64,000 bases of DNA from Saprospiraceae bacterium (GCA_019638385.1 JAHBTW010000002.1:372001-436000), one strand, 5' to 3'; positions 28,030 to 38,579 are shown, counted from the stretch's first letter. The notes: generated from the letters alone by a model not told the origin. Numbers and translations are program-made.

Positions 28030-29328
28030 TCACACCAGCAATCGAATCGGGTCTTCCAGCACACCTTTGAGGGTTTGCAGGAATTTGGCGCCCGTTGCGC
28101 CGTCCACTACCCGGTGATCGCAGGAGAGCGTGACGCGCATCATGTTGCCCACCACGATTTCGCCGTTTTTCACAATCGGTTTTTGTACGATGGAACCGAC
28201 GGCGAGGATGCAGGAATCGGGCGGATTGATAATGGCCGTGAACTCCTCGATGTCGAACATGCCGAGGTTGGAAATGGTGAAGGTATTGCCCTGCATTTCT
28301 TCGGGTTGGAGCTTGCGGTCTTTGGCTTTGCCGGCCAGCGCCTTCACTTCGGTATTGATCTGCGACATAGTTTTCATGTCGGCATGGCGAATGACGGGCA
28401 CGAGCAGCCCTTCGTCCACGGCTACGGCTACGCCGATGTGTATGTCGTGGTTGGTGCGTATTTTATCGCCGAGCCAGGAGGAATTGATGGCCGGATGCAG
28501 GCGCAGTGCGGTGGTGCAGGCTTTGATGACAAAATCGTTGAAGGAGATTTTGACCGGCGCTACTTCGTTGAGGCGGTCGCGCAGTTGCACGGTTTTATCC
28601 ATATTGACTTCCACGGTGAGGTAGAAGTGCGGCGCGCTGAACTTGCTTTCGCCGAGGCGGCGGGCAATGGTTTTGCGCATCATGCTCACCGGACGATCTT
28701 CGAAGTTGGCTTCGCCGGCGCCAAAGTAGAACGGCGCTACCGAAGGGGCCGCAGCAGCGGGCGCAGCAGGCGCGGCAGGGGCCGGAGGTGCGGCAGGCGC
28801 AGCGGCAGGCGCGCTCTTTTGTCCTTCGATGAAGGCTTCCACATCGCGCTTCACGATGCGGCCCTGATCGCCGGAACCGGCCACCTGGGCTATGTCTATG
28901 CCGGTTTCTTTGGCTACGCTTTTAGCTAAGGGAGAGGCTTTTACGCGGCTGTCTTCTTTTTCGGCAGCAGCGGGCGCAGGCGCGGCAGGAGCAGCAGCCG
29001 GCGTGGCCGGAGCGGCAGCTTCGGGAGCGGCGGCTTCGCTTTGACCGTTGGAGCCGCCCTTTGCCGCGGCGATGGCTGCTTTCCAGTCTTCGCCTTCTTT
29101 ACCGATGACGCCGATGACGGCATTGATGGGCACAGGGCCTTCTTTTATGGCAATGTGGAGGATGACGCCCTCGGCCGGGCTGTCCAATTCCATCGTCGCT
29201 TTATCGGTTTCCACTTCGGCGAGGGTATCGCCCGGCTCCACGCGGTCGCCTTCTTTTTTGAGCCAGCCTACGATGTTGCCTTCAGTCATGGTGTCGCTCA
29301 TGCGCGGCATAAAAATCACTTCTGCCAT
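28030..29328 (-). CDS. Dihydrolipoamide acetyltransferase, E2 of the pyruvate dehydrogenase complex
   Basis: This 432-residue E2 core enzyme moves the acetyl group from lipoamide to CoA. ATG 29328 is used because MAEVIFMPRMSDTMTEG is the usual beginning; the longer frame is not conserved-looking. One lipoyl domain spans 1-78 with lipoyl lysine K43 in ETDKATME. An alanine/proline-rich linker follows, then a peripheral-subunit-binding domain (KASPLAKSVAKETGIDIAQV), a second Ala/Pro linker and the catalytic domain. That domain ends with the active-site histidine in SCDHRVVDGATGAKFL. E1 and E3 genes are not in the window. The sequence fits the pyruvate type better than the oxoglutarate type. Confidence 0.92.
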   Translation of the reverse strand: MAEVIFMPRMSDTMTEGNIVGWLKKEGDRVEPGDTLAEVETDKATMELDSPAEGVILHIAIKEGPVPINAVIGVIGKEGEDWKAAIAAAKGGSNGQSEAAAPEAAAPATPAAAPAAPAPAAAEKEDSRVKASPLAKSVAKETGIDIAQVAGSGDQGRIVKRDVEAFIEGQKSAPAAAPAAPPAPAAPAAPAAAAPSVAPFYFGAGEANFEDRPVSMMRKTIARRLGESKFSAPHFYLTVEVNMDKTVQLRDRLNEVAPVKISFNDFVIKACTTALRLHPAINSSWLGDKIRTNHDIHIGVAVAVDEGLLVPVIRHADMKTMSQINTEVKALAGKAKDRKLQPEEMQGNTFTISNLGMFDIEEFTAIINPPDSCILAVGSIVQKPIVKNGEIVVGNMMRVTLSCDHRVVDGATGAKFLQTLKGVLEDPIRLLV

Positions 29329-29442
29329 AATCCTTTTTATTTTTCCGGTCAAAGTTGGGTTTGGAACACTGCGTTCCGGTTACGGTTCGCAAAAATGCGA
29401 CATTTTGCGGATTGTGGGCAGTCGGGGGGAAATTTTTCCCAA

Positions 29443-32400
29443 TTACCGGCCGGTTGCTACGATTCTGACCGGCGCGATGTGCCTGTCGGGAAAAAACAGC
29501 ACATACATACCGCCGGGCAGATTTTCCAACCCAATAGAGAACAACGCTCCCGGCGCGCGGCCCCGGCGCAAGAGCCGCCCCGACAAATCGCGCAATTCCC
29601 ACAGCGCATCCGAGGCATCTGCCGGAAGGCTCACATGCACCACGTCCTGAGCCGGATTGGGAAAAACGCGGGCCTGAGCCGGTTCGGACTGCGGTTCTTC
29701 GGCCTTCACCACCAAAGGGTTGCCGTACATATCGGTGCGCACCAAAATGCCCTGAATGTCGTGCAGGGGCGGGCGAGCCTGATTGTACCCCCAAAGGAGG
29801 AGTTGCCCCGATGGCGCAGTCAGGATATGGTAAATCACTTCGGAGTTTCCCGCGCCATAGTGGCGCCACCAAACTATGTCGGCGTTTTCGTCAATTTTTA
29901 ACAACAGCGCTTGATCGTTTACAATAGTATCAACAGAGACTTGGCCAACTGCAAAGAACCCTCCTCCCGGCGCCGCATCCATCTGGATGACATACACATG
30001 TCTTGAAATAACTACCTTTTTTTCCCAAAGAAACTCGCCCTCCGAAGAGAAGCGGAGGAACATGGGCGTCGTTCCGGGTTGACCGGGAATGAATTGCCCC
30101 TGGGCATAACCGCCGACCATGATACCGCCATCCTCGGCTAAAGCTATGCAATTTATATATTCATAATGAGCCGTATTGTGGCCGGCGGCCCAAAGTACAT
30201 TTCCGTTCCCATCAATTTTTTCCAGATACAAATTGAAGTTTAAAACCGTGCTATGGTTTGTTCCCATCAACACAAACCCGCCGTCGGGAGTCGCTATCGC
30301 TTTGTAAGGTTGAAAAGCCGAACCGATGATATCCTCGTTTACCAACCATATCGTCTCCCCATCTTCGTTAATTTTCATATAAAAATGGTCTCGCCCGTTT
30401 TCCACCTCACCGAATCCGAACACAAGAAAGTTGCCGTCGGGAGCAGGAACGATGCCAGTTGCCCAACATTCGAAATGAGGCGCAGTGGGTCTGAATAGTT
30501 GTTTCCACACCACATTTCCGGCATCGTCTAAGCGCATCAAGAAACCAAAATTTCCCACCAGGGTACTCCCGTTGGCCGGCGCTTGATGTGAACCGACTGC
30601 GATGCAGCCTCCATCCGGCAGGGCCGCTACTCCCCGCACCGTTTCATGTCCTAAACTGCCGCCGTCCACGGCGTTGAGCCATATAGCCCGCCCTTGCGGG
30701 TCGGTTTTTATGATCCAGACGTCGTTGTGCGTTCTGTCGCTGTAACTGCTGGATATGCCCGCCAGAAAAGCGGAGCCATCGGGGGCGAGCGCCGCAGTAG
30801 TGCCAAAGTCATGATATCCTCCTCCGTAGCGCAGTATCTCCGGAGGATATTCATTGAAAGGGTCGTTCTGATTGGGAAACGTATGGGAAAAAGTATGACC
30901 GCCCTCCGATAAGTCGTAGGGGCCGGTCTGATCCAAAAAGGCTTTACCCTGAACAATGAACCGGCTGCTCACTCCGGCATCGGGAAACACACCGGCAGCA
31001 GACGCTATCCGAAACCGAAAGGTCGCATAAGCTCCCGGCTCTATTGGTTGGCCGAAAATGCTTACCCGCATTTCGCCAAATTCATCTAATCGAAGGCTGT
31101 ACGACCCGTTGGAGGCTAAAGGTTGGAAGCTGGAAATGTCAAAATTAGAACTGAACGACAGTTGAAACGCCACATTCCCGACCGGAAAGTCAAAAGGGTT
31201 GCGCACTCTGGCGGTGAATTCCATCGGTTCGAGGTCGCCTATATATTTGTAAGAACCGAAACCGCGCGTAGCCTCTGCAATTTTATATGGAACGCCGGTG
31301 GAGTTGGGCGCCAGAAACGCGGCTACATGAGGAGCGCCCTCATCAAAACGCCAGGCATTGACCATGGCGATGGAGTGCAGGCCGTTGTCGCCAAGGCCGC
31401 ATCCTTCCAGCGCAAAGGCCGGCCGGGAAGCATAAGGAAAGCCGGGGGTTTGTTCTAATTCCACCCGCCAGGTACGGCCGTCGGCAGGAAAAAAAAGTAC
31501 CACGGGCGCCCCGCCTTCCGGCAAAGCCACCGCCGTCCAGTCAATGGAAATAAGATCGTCGGCCAGCACCCGATACCGCGTGGAAGCACTCGCTCCGCCC
31601 CCGCCTTCATTGCGGAGCGAAAACACGGCCTGAGCGCCATCGCACACGCCTTCCACGGCAAAGCGCGCACCCGCCCAGGGCAGTTCACACTCCAATGGAG
31701 CAAGCCGGGCCACCACACCATGCGTAGCGCCGAGCTGTACATCACATGCGGTCAATACCTTTACCTGTATGTTCTTTTGCTCCAGCCCGTTCATCGGCGG
31801 AATGGCAAATTCAACGGTATGGCCGCTTGCAACATAAGACTCGGAAGCGGAAACGATGCTCAGGGCCGGATCGAGACTGAGCGTGAGCGAAATATCTCCC
31901 GATTCGCCTAAGCCCCGGTTTTGTACCGTGACGGCAAAGTTGCTTTCTTCACAACGCAGCAGGTCGGGTTGGGTAATCCCCACTTCCGTGTCTGCGCAGC
32001 CCCCGTCAGCCGGTTGCACCAAAAATGTGAAGTAAGAAGTCGGATTCTCCTCATTGACGAAAAGCGTCAGATCGGGATTGCACAGGGTCCAGTTGCCCGC
32101 CGCCGGCAAGAGGACAAATTGGTTGGTCACCTGCTCTGTCGGCAGGGAAAATGTTCCATCGGCGCCGGTCACAAGCAAAGGGAAACCGGGATGTGTAGTT
32201 TGCACAAACCATCCCTTTGCGGGAGGTTCGTCCGGGTCGGCCTGGCAGTTGTTGTTGAGGTCAAATACAACGCGCCCTTCAATTTTGAAAGGGAAAGCAT
32301 TTCCGTCGGGGTCAGTTCGGAGTAGCCACCCATCGGAGTTGCCGTTGCTATTGGCTCCTGCGGCCACACCCACTGCAAACAAAGAACCGTCCGCCAATTC

Positions 32401-33471
32401 CTGAGCGGCAAACAGGGTACGCGCGGCGTTGCTCTGCCGGTAGCGCTGTCTCCAATATTCAATACCATCCGGGCCGATTCGGGCCATAAAACCCTGAGAC
32501 GGACTTAAAAAACCAACCGTTGTTTGAACGCCTGCAAGCAATATATCACCGTTTGACATTGGCGAAATGTCCATCGGAGTTTCCCAAAAGCCGGGAGAGC
32601 CATAAATTCTTTGCCACAGCAAATCCCCATGAGTGGAATATTTAAACACGCCGATATCTTGGCCATTGTTTGCACCGTGGGCTAACCAGATATTTCCTTC
32701 CGCATCTTGAAATGCGCCGAACGGTTGATAATCGAACCCACAGGATAGATCTGGACTTTCCCAGTATGCGCTCACCGTTTTCTGCCAAATGAGTGTGCCG
32801 TCGGGAGTGATTTTTCTAAGAAAAAAGCCCCGGAACCCGACAGCGCCGGTTCCGGCCCGGCCCAGCATCAGGAAGTTGCCGTCGGATGTGGGAAAAATCC
32901 GGCAGACGATCGTTTGGGACTGGACATTCACTTGTGTTCTCCATTGAAGCGCACCCGAAGCATCCACAAAAATAAGCGCGCCGCCGTTGGGGTTACTCGT
33001 ATAATCTTGCCAGCCCGTCAGCAGAAATCCATTGCCGCTCGGCGTCGCGTCAAAGAGGGCCGTGGTTTGGGTATAGGATTGCTTCCATATCGGATCCCCC
33101 ATGCTGTCGGCCATCATAAATATGCCGGATTTGGCGCCCCCGGAAAAACTGGCGCATTGCCTTCCGACTATAAAAATGGCGCCGCTTGCATCAACCCAAG
33201 TACGGTATCCATACCCATTCGCACCGGAGCCGGGCGGGGTTATTGTCTGTTCCCAGATCACATCTCTGTCCGGGGTCATTTTCACCAACCACACGCGGCT
33301 CAGCCCATTCACTGATTTGGCTCCAACGGCCAGGAGGTTGCCGTCGGGCAAAACGCGCACATGTGTCAGGTGGTCGTTGCCTTCGCCGCCTACAAAGGAC
33401 TGTCCGGGTTGGGCGCACACCGGAGAAAGAAAGCTCAACAAAAGGAAGAAAAGGGTGTAATAATTTTTCAT
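29443..33471 (-). CDS. Very large T9SS-exported surface protein with two propeller-like regions
   Basis: A 1342-residue protein. ATG 33471 places a signal peptide immediately (KNYYTLFFLLLSFLSPVCAQ). Residues about 25-425 are WD40/delta-60-like repeats of the form DG.L...GW...., with lines such as TPDGTLIWQKTV. A middle part has FKIEGRVVFDLNNNCQADPD (SdrD/DUF7619-like) followed by conserved-repeat beta domains (about 430-830). A second set of propeller-like repeats runs from about 885 to 1240. The last 75 residues are a T9SS type A sorting domain (VFPNPAQDVVHVSLPA, then NLPGGMYVLFF). Thus it should be exported by T9SS and bound to or released from the cell surface. Function unknown. A TACATTTG box on the minus strand at 33589-33596 may belong to its promoter. 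Confidence 0.88.
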   Translation of the reverse strand: MKNYYTLFFLLLSFLSPVCAQPGQSFVGGEGNDHLTHVRVLPDGNLLAVGAKSVNGLSRVWLVKMTPDRDVIWEQTITPPGSGANGYGYRTWVDASGAIFIVGRQCASFSGGAKSGIFMMADSMGDPIWKQSYTQTTALFDATPSGNGFLLTGWQDYTSNPNGGALIFVDASGALQWRTQVNVQSQTIVCRIFPTSDGNFLMLGRAGTGAVGFRGFFLRKITPDGTLIWQKTVSAYWESPDLSCGFDYQPFGAFQDAEGNIWLAHGANNGQDIGVFKYSTHGDLLWQRIYGSPGFWETPMDISPMSNGDILLAGVQTTVGFLSPSQGFMARIGPDGIEYWRQRYRQSNAARTLFAAQELADGSLFAVGVAAGANSNGNSDGWLLRTDPDGNAFPFKIEGRVVFDLNNNCQADPDEPPAKGWFVQTTHPGFPLLVTGADGTFSLPTEQVTNQFVLLPAAGNWTLCNPDLTLFVNEENPTSYFTFLVQPADGGCADTEVGITQPDLLRCEESNFAVTVQNRGLGESGDISLTLSLDPALSIVSASESYVASGHTVEFAIPPMNGLEQKNIQVKVLTACDVQLGATHGVVARLAPLECELPWAGARFAVEGVCDGAQAVFSLRNEGGGGASASTRYRVLADDLISIDWTAVALPEGGAPVVLFFPADGRTWRVELEQTPGFPYASRPAFALEGCGLGDNGLHSIAMVNAWRFDEGAPHVAAFLAPNSTGVPYKIAEATRGFGSYKYIGDLEPMEFTARVRNPFDFPVGNVAFQLSFSSNFDISSFQPLASNGSYSLRLDEFGEMRVSIFGQPIEPGAYATFRFRIASAAGVFPDAGVSSRFIVQGKAFLDQTGPYDLSEGGHTFSHTFPNQNDPFNEYPPEILRYGGGYHDFGTTAALAPDGSAFLAGISSSYSDRTHNDVWIIKTDPQGRAIWLNAVDGGSLGHETVRGVAALPDGGCIAVGSHQAPANGSTLVGNFGFLMRLDDAGNVVWKQLFRPTAPHFECWATGIVPAPDGNFLVFGFGEVENGRDHFYMKINEDGETIWLVNEDIIGSAFQPYKAIATPDGGFVLMGTNHSTVLNFNLYLEKIDGNGNVLWAAGHNTAHYEYINCIALAEDGGIMVGGYAQGQFIPGQPGTTPMFLRFSSEGEFLWEKKVVISRHVYVIQMDAAPGGGFFAVGQVSVDTIVNDQALLLKIDENADIVWWRHYGAGNSEVIYHILTAPSGQLLLWGYNQARPPLHDIQGILVRTDMYGNPLVVKAEEPQSEPAQARVFPNPAQDVVHVSLPADASDALWELRDLSGRLLRRGRAPGALFSIGLENLPGGMYVLFFPDRHIAPVRIVATGR

Positions 33472-33729
33472 ATCAAGAGAGTTGTTGGTGTAATATCGGG
33501 AAAAGCAATTCAGGGACTGATTACATTTCAGATGCATCGCCCGTTACAAAACTATTCCAAAAACAAAAGCAACACAGCATTAATCCCGCAAATGTAAGTT
33601 GCACATCAAAATAAAGTTGCAGGTACGTTGGGTGCATGGCGCAGCACAAAAGAGTATTTTTCAAATTCTTCGTAATATTGCCCTTGCAAATTTTTTTTTT
33701 CATCTTCAACGCGATTACACGCCATCTAC

Positions 33730-35313
33730 ATGAAAAACTTACGCTACTGTCTCCTCCTCCTCGGCGCCGTGCTTGCGCTCAACTTATCGGCACAAGACAA
33801 AGCCGACGAAACGCTCAACAAAGCCATCCGCAAACACGGACTGGAACAAAGCCAGGCAATGGATATTGCCGGCTGGCTCACCGATGTACACGGCCCGCGT
33901 CTCACCGGCTCGCCGCAACTCGACCGCGCTACCGAGTGGGTCGTAGCAACGCTCAAATCATGGGGCATGGAAAATGTGCATACCGAAGAGTGGGGGCCTT
34001 TCGGCAGAGGCTGGGAACTGAAGCGCTTTCACTTAGACTGCGACGCGCCCGTGCCCTTCCCCGTCATTGCATACCCCAAAGCCTGGTCGCCTTCTACCAA
34101 AGGCCGCATCACCGGCGAGGTGGTATATCTCGAAGCGGGCACGGAGGAAGAACTCGCTCCCTACAAAGGCCGGCTCAAAGGCAAATTTATACTCTTGGAT
34201 ACCATTCGCGATGTGACGCCCGAATTTGACGCGCAGGCCCGCCGCTACAACGCGGAAGACCTGCTCAAAATGGCCAATGCGCCCATGCCCACCCCGTTCG
34301 GATTCCGCAACTGGGGCAGCGGGCAGCGCTTCTCTACCCGGTTGTGGGAGTTCTTGTACGATGAGCAGCCCGCCGCCGTCATTGATCGCAATTTCAAAGG
34401 CGAACTCGGCACCGTATTTGCCACCGGCGCCCGCGCCCGCAAAGGCGCCGCCCGCGACAAAGACGCAGAGGTGCTGCCCCAACTCACCATGAGCGCCGAG
34501 CACTACAACCGAATTTTCCGGCTGGTGCGCAAAGGCATCACCGTGAAGCTCGGCATGGAAATGACCGTTGAATACTCCAACCCAAGCGGCATGTCGCGTA
34601 ATATTATTGCCGAAATTCCGGGTACCGATCTCAAAGATGAGGTGGTCATTTTCGGCGCACACATTGACTCCTGGCACTGCGGCACCGGCGCTACCGACAA
34701 CGCCGCCGGCTCCACGGCCATGATGGAAGCGGCCCGTATTTTGTTGGAAACCATTAAAGAAACCGGCGTTCGCCCGCGCCGCACCCTGCGCCTTGCGCTG
34801 TGGACGGGCGAAGAACAGGGCCTGCTCGGCTCCCGCGCTTATGTGCGCGATCACTTTGCCGATCTGGATTCGATGGGCAGCGTTGTGCGCTACAAACCGG
34901 CTCAGGAAAAGGTATCGGCCTATTACAACTTAGACAACGGCACGGGCAAAATTCGCGGCATCTACCTGCAAGGCAACCCGGCCGTACAGTCCATTTTCCG
35001 CGCATGGCTCGATCCGTTTAAAGACCTGGAGGCCAATACCATTACGCTGTCTAACACCGGCGGCACCGATCACCAATCGTTTGATCGCGTGGGCATTCCG
35101 GGCTTCCAGTTTATACAAGACCCGGTAGCCTACTCCACCCGCACTCACCACTCCAACATGGACAATCTCGACCACCTCATAGAGGACGACCTCAAGCAGG
35201 CCGCTACCATCATTGCTTCTTTTGTGATGCACACGGCCCAGCGCAAGGATATGCTGCCGCGCAAACCACGCGAAGAGGAAACGCCGGCGCGCGCGCCGAG
35301 CGGAGGGCGTTGA
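33730..35313 (+). CDS. Exported M28-family zinc metallopeptidase
   Basis: A 527-residue enzyme with a signal peptide (1-21, ending NLSA). A PA-like insert lies at about 120-250. The M28 catalytic domain carries H311 and D323 (GAHIDSWHCGTGATDNAAGS), E361-E362 (WTGEEQGLLGSRAY), D402 (YYNLDNGTG) and H473/H474 (TRTHHSNMDN), which are the expected ligands and base for a two-zinc aminopeptidase or carboxypeptidase. The C-terminal tail is basic and proline-rich. It should cleave peptides in the periplasm or outside the cell. A GGCAAA-type repeat follows the stop. Confidence 0.93.
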   Translation: MKNLRYCLLLLGAVLALNLSAQDKADETLNKAIRKHGLEQSQAMDIAGWLTDVHGPRLTGSPQLDRATEWVVATLKSWGMENVHTEEWGPFGRGWELKRFHLDCDAPVPFPVIAYPKAWSPSTKGRITGEVVYLEAGTEEELAPYKGRLKGKFILLDTIRDVTPEFDAQARRYNAEDLLKMANAPMPTPFGFRNWGSGQRFSTRLWEFLYDEQPAAVIDRNFKGELGTVFATGARARKGAARDKDAEVLPQLTMSAEHYNRIFRLVRKGITVKLGMEMTVEYSNPSGMSRNIIAEIPGTDLKDEVVIFGAHIDSWHCGTGATDNAAGSTAMMEAARILLETIKETGVRPRRTLRLALWTGEEQGLLGSRAYVRDHFADLDSMGSVVRYKPAQEKVSAYYNLDNGTGKIRGIYLQGNPAVQSIFRAWLDPFKDLEANTITLSNTGGTDHQSFDRVGIPGFQFIQDPVAYSTRTHHSNMDNLDHLIEDDLKQAATIIASFVMHTAQRKDMLPRKPREEETPARAPSGGR

Positions 35314-35320
35314 TGGTGTA

Positions 35321-35350
35321 ATTGGCAAAGGGCAAAGGGCAAATTGGGAA
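35321..35350. repeat. Short GGCAAAG direct repeats
   Basis: ATTGGCAAAGGGCAAAGGGC continues into AAATTGGG at 35321-35350, made of GGCAAA units. A related stretch lies at 36970-37020 after the next gene, so the patatin gene is flanked by the same repeat family. Confidence 0.6.
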
Positions 35351-35454
35351 GCGACATCCCGATAGCCTCTTTCGAGAAAATTGGGAATGGGTAAAATCGG
35401 GATTTCGTTTCGATCAAACCCTCTGCTGCGGAGCGTTAATTGAAAAAAAAGCAA

Positions 35455-36969
35455 ATGGCCACTAAAGAAGATTACATCAAAGCGGCCGAGCCGGCCCTGA
35501 ATCGCTTGTTGGAGCGATATCCCAACCCGAAAGACGACCTCCATGTGTCGGACGTAGTGGACGAAGAGGGGCATCAATACGTCAACCTGGTACAGGAAGG
35601 CGGAGGGGTACTCGGCATTGCATTGTTGGGCTACACCTATGTGCTGGAGCAAATGGGCATCCGTTTCATGAAAATGGCCGGCACCAGCGCCGGCGCCATC
35701 AATACCATGATGCTGGCCGCACTGGGCGAAAAGCAGGAAATGAAATCGCTCAAAATCTTAGAATTGCTCAGCAGCAAGAACCTGTTCGATTTTGTGGACG
35801 GCGGAAAGCTCGTGCGTACATTGGTCAGAAACCTCATCACCTCTACCGGGTTTTTCAAACGCATCCTCATTTATTCAGCGCTTACCGGCGGCATTTTTGT
35901 GGCCTCTCTTTTTGCTGTTATCTTTCTGTTCGGACGAGCGCAGTACGGACCAGTTTTTTTAATATCCGCTGCATTGCTGTTACTCACTATCGGGATATTT
36001 GTTTTTTCCTTTTTTTGGAGCCGGGGGCGCAGCAAGGACTTCTCGCGCGCCGAGTTCGGCCTCAACCCGGGCAAAGATTTTTACGACTGGGTGAGCAACA
36101 TCCTGCATAACAACGGTATAAAGAACTTAGCCGACCTGCGCCGCCACATCGAAAAAACTCCGCCCGGCGGCTTCAGACTTCGCCGTACAGACTGCCCGGA
36201 GGACCTCAGCGATCTCAACCAGCCTAAAATGGAAAATTTTCTGGTACTCGTCGCTTCCGATATTACCAATCAAATTAAGGTGGAATTCCCCCGCATGTGG
36301 AGCCTCTACTGGCCCGATGAGGAATCGGTCAATCCGGCCGGTTTTGTGCGGGCATCCATGGCAGTGCCGGTTTTTTTTCGGCCTTTTACCACCCCGCGTA
36401 TTGAACCCAAAGATTTTGCGATTCGATGGAGCCTGATCGTGGGGCCGGACGGCGCAGCGCAGGTGGCGCCGCAGTCGCGTTTCTTAGACGGCGGCATCAT
36501 TTCCAACTTTCCCATCAATGTATTTTACAATCCCACTGTAGCCGAACCCCGCCTGCCTACCTTCGGCGTGGTGCTGGAAGACTCCGACCCGCCCGTGCCC
36601 GCCGACGGATACAAGAATTTCTTCAGCTTCGTGGGCGCTATGTTCAGCACTCTGCGCTTTCACTACGACAAAGAATTCCTGATCAAACACGCCGATTTCA
36701 AAAAAACCATCGGCGAAATAGATGTGCGCGGCATCAACTGGCTCAACTTCAACCTCAGCAGCGAGGAAAAGATTGACCTCTTCCGCCGGGGCGCCGAAGC
36801 CGCTGCCGATTTTTTCCTTGGCAAGCAGGAAACGGTCGTTCCGAAACCCGCAGAGGAACCTTTGCCGGAAGCTGCGCCCCGCGATGCAAAACGCGAGCCG
36901 GAGAAGGGATTTGACTGGAATCAGTACAAGCGTTACCGCAATGTGCGCAAGCGGAGGATGGGGTTTTAA
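35455..36969 (+). CDS. Patatin-like phospholipase with an inserted membrane hairpin
   Basis: A 504-residue acyl hydrolase. ATG 35455 is preferred to an upstream TTG. The oxyanion loop is EGGGVLGIALLG (48-59), the nucleophile is S78 in AGTSAGAI, and the catalytic aspartate is D345 in FLDGGIISNFPINVF. Together these form the Ser-Asp dyad of patatins. Between nucleophile and aspartate are two strongly hydrophobic helices (about 138-160 and 165-186), so the enzyme is probably held in the inner membrane by a hairpin. A charged proline-rich tail follows the catalytic domain. It should release fatty acids from membrane lipids. No partner gene is apparent. Confidence 0.88.
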   Translation: MATKEDYIKAAEPALNRLLERYPNPKDDLHVSDVVDEEGHQYVNLVQEGGGVLGIALLGYTYVLEQMGIRFMKMAGTSAGAINTMMLAALGEKQEMKSLKILELLSSKNLFDFVDGGKLVRTLVRNLITSTGFFKRILIYSALTGGIFVASLFAVIFLFGRAQYGPVFLISAALLLLTIGIFVFSFFWSRGRSKDFSRAEFGLNPGKDFYDWVSNILHNNGIKNLADLRRHIEKTPPGGFRLRRTDCPEDLSDLNQPKMENFLVLVASDITNQIKVEFPRMWSLYWPDEESVNPAGFVRASMAVPVFFRPFTTPRIEPKDFAIRWSLIVGPDGAAQVAPQSRFLDGGIISNFPINVFYNPTVAEPRLPTFGVVLEDSDPPVPADGYKNFFSFVGAMFSTLRFHYDKEFLIKHADFKKTIGEIDVRGINWLNFNLSSEEKIDLFRRGAEAAADFFLGKQETVVPKPAEEPLPEAAPRDAKREPEKGFDWNQYKRYRNVRKRRMGF

Positions 36970-37135
36970 AGGCAAATTGGCAAAAGGCAAGGGGCAAATT
37001 TGCAACGGGCAAATTAGCGAAGGGTGATGCACCAAGCGACTTGTACTGAACTTGCACTGAGCACCGTCGAATAGTGATGCCCAAGTACAAAGCCGAAGTG
37101 CTTGTCGAAGCAAAGCCGCAGTGCACCCGATGTAA
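36970..37135. repeat. GGCAAATT direct repeats followed by a CTTGTC/CGAAGC-type repeat
   Basis: Bases 36970-37020 contain at least five GGCAAA[AT] or GGGCAAAT units directly after the patatin stop. Bases 37035-37125 contain ACTTGTACTGAACTTGCACT and GTGCTTGTCGAAGC-type words, partly inverted to each other. This sits between the ends of the convergent patatin and metK genes. No gene is seen. Confidence 0.55.
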
Positions 37136-38392
37136 TTACTCCAGCCCGAAAGCCCGGCGGATCTCGTCCACCATATCCAATTTTTCCCAGGTAAAGGTTT
37201 CTACTTCCATTACTTTGCGCTCTCCGGAGCCGTTGAAAAACGTAACGGTTTTCAGTTCGGGGCTGCGTCCCATGTGGCCGTAGGCGGCACTTTCGGAGTA
37301 GATGGGCGTGCGCAGTTTGAGGCGCTTTTCAATGGCGTACGGACGCATATCGAACAGTTCGGTCACTTTCTGAGCGATTTCGCTGTCAGACATTTTCACC
37401 TTGGCCGTGCCGTAGGTTTGCACATATATATTGGTGGGTTTGGCCACGCCGATGGCATACGACACCTGCACGAGTACTTCGTTGCATACGCCGGCGGCCA
37501 CTAAATTTTTGGCAATGTGGCGGGTAGCATACGCGCCGGAACGGTCCACTTTGGAAGGGTCTTTGCCGGAGAATGCGCCGCCGCCGTGCGCGCCTTTACC
37601 GCCGTAAGTATCCACGATGATTTTGCGGCCGGTGAGGCCGGTGTCGCCGTGTGGTCCGCCGATAACAAACTTGCCGGTAGGGTTGATATGGTATATGATC
37701 TGATCGTTGAACAGCTTTTGGATACGGGGATTGAGCTTGGCTTTTACCCTGGGTATCACAATATTGATGACGTCTTCGCGGATTTTGGCCAACATCTCCT
37801 CCTCGCCGGTGAAGTCATCGTGCTGGGTGGATACCACAATGGCATCAATGCGGACAGGCTGATGATCGTCCTGATATTCTATGGTCACCTGCGATTTGGA
37901 ATCGGGGCGCAGATAAGTCATTTCTTTGCCTTCGCGGCGAATGGCGGCCAGTTCGAGCAGGATGCGGTGAGCGAGATCGAGCGCGAGGGGCATATAGTTG
38001 TCGGTTTCGTTGGTGGCGTAGCCGAACATCATGCCCTGATCGCCGGCCCCTTGATCTTCGGGATTGGCGCGCTCCACGCCGCGCGCAATGTCGGCGGATT
38101 GTTCGTGAATTGCGGACAGCACGCCGCAGGAGTTGGCCTCAAACATATATTCGGAGCGGGTGTAGCCGATGCGGCGAATGACGTCGCGGGCAATTTGCTG
38201 CACATCAAGATACACCTGTGAGCGCACCTCGCCGGCCAGCACAACCTGCCCCGTGGTGACGAGCGTTTCAACGGCTACTTTTGAATTGGGATCAAAAGCC
38301 AGAAAATGATCCACTAAAGCATCGGAGATTTGATCGGAAACCTTGTCGGGGTGCCCCTCGGAAACCGATTCGGAAGTAAAGAGATATGGCAT
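37136..38392 (-). CDS. metK: S-adenosylmethionine synthetase
   Basis: This 418-residue enzyme makes S-adenosylmethionine from methionine and ATP in the cytoplasm. The signatures are complete: [17 protein letters not shown] near the N-terminus, [12 protein letters not shown] at about 121-132 and [19 protein letters not shown] at about 272-290. Length is slightly above the usual 385-400 because of a C-terminal extension. The promoter box TATTTTTG lies 43-50 bases upstream. Confidence 0.97.
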   Translation of the reverse strand: MPYLFTSESVSEGHPDKVSDQISDALVDHFLAFDPNSKVAVETLVTTGQVVLAGEVRSQVYLDVQQIARDVIRRIGYTRSEYMFEANSCGVLSAIHEQSADIARGVERANPEDQGAGDQGMMFGYATNETDNYMPLALDLAHRILLELAAIRREGKEMTYLRPDSKSQVTIEYQDDHQPVRIDAIVVSTQHDDFTGEEEMLAKIREDVINIVIPRVKAKLNPRIQKLFNDQIIYHINPTGKFVIGGPHGDTGLTGRKIIVDTYGGKGAHGGGAFSGKDPSKVDRSGAYATRHIAKNLVAAGVCNEVLVQVSYAIGVAKPTNIYVQTYGTAKVKMSDSEIAQKVTELFDMRPYAIEKRLKLRTPIYSESAAYGHMGRSPELKTVTFFNGSGERKVMEVETFTWEKLDMVDEIRRAFGLE

Positions 38393-38434
38393 TGTATATC
38401 AGTGTTTAATAAAATTGCCTCTACTGAGGCGGCG

Positions 38435-38442
38435 CAAAAATA
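38435..38442 (-). promoter_or_regulatory. -7 box of the metK promoter
   Basis: On the minus strand the bases read TATTTTTG, an exact TAnnTTTG match. Transcription would start about 35 bases before the metK ATG. No clear TTTG -33 element is visible upstream. Confidence 0.45.
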
Positions 38443-38579
38443 GAGTTTTTGCCCATTTTTTGCTACTGTCGTTGCTTCTGTATCGCTTTTTCGCAGGAAA
38501 GAACGATTGCCTTTTGATTTACTACCTTCGCCTTTCCTGCTGCAAGGCTACTTTATCGCGCTGCATCCGACTACCGATT

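Noticed and set aside
28075..29901. Two long plus-strand frames opposite the E2 gene and the T9SS gene end
   Set aside because: They mirror the codon bias of the E2 gene and its Ala/Pro linkers; no protein-like features.
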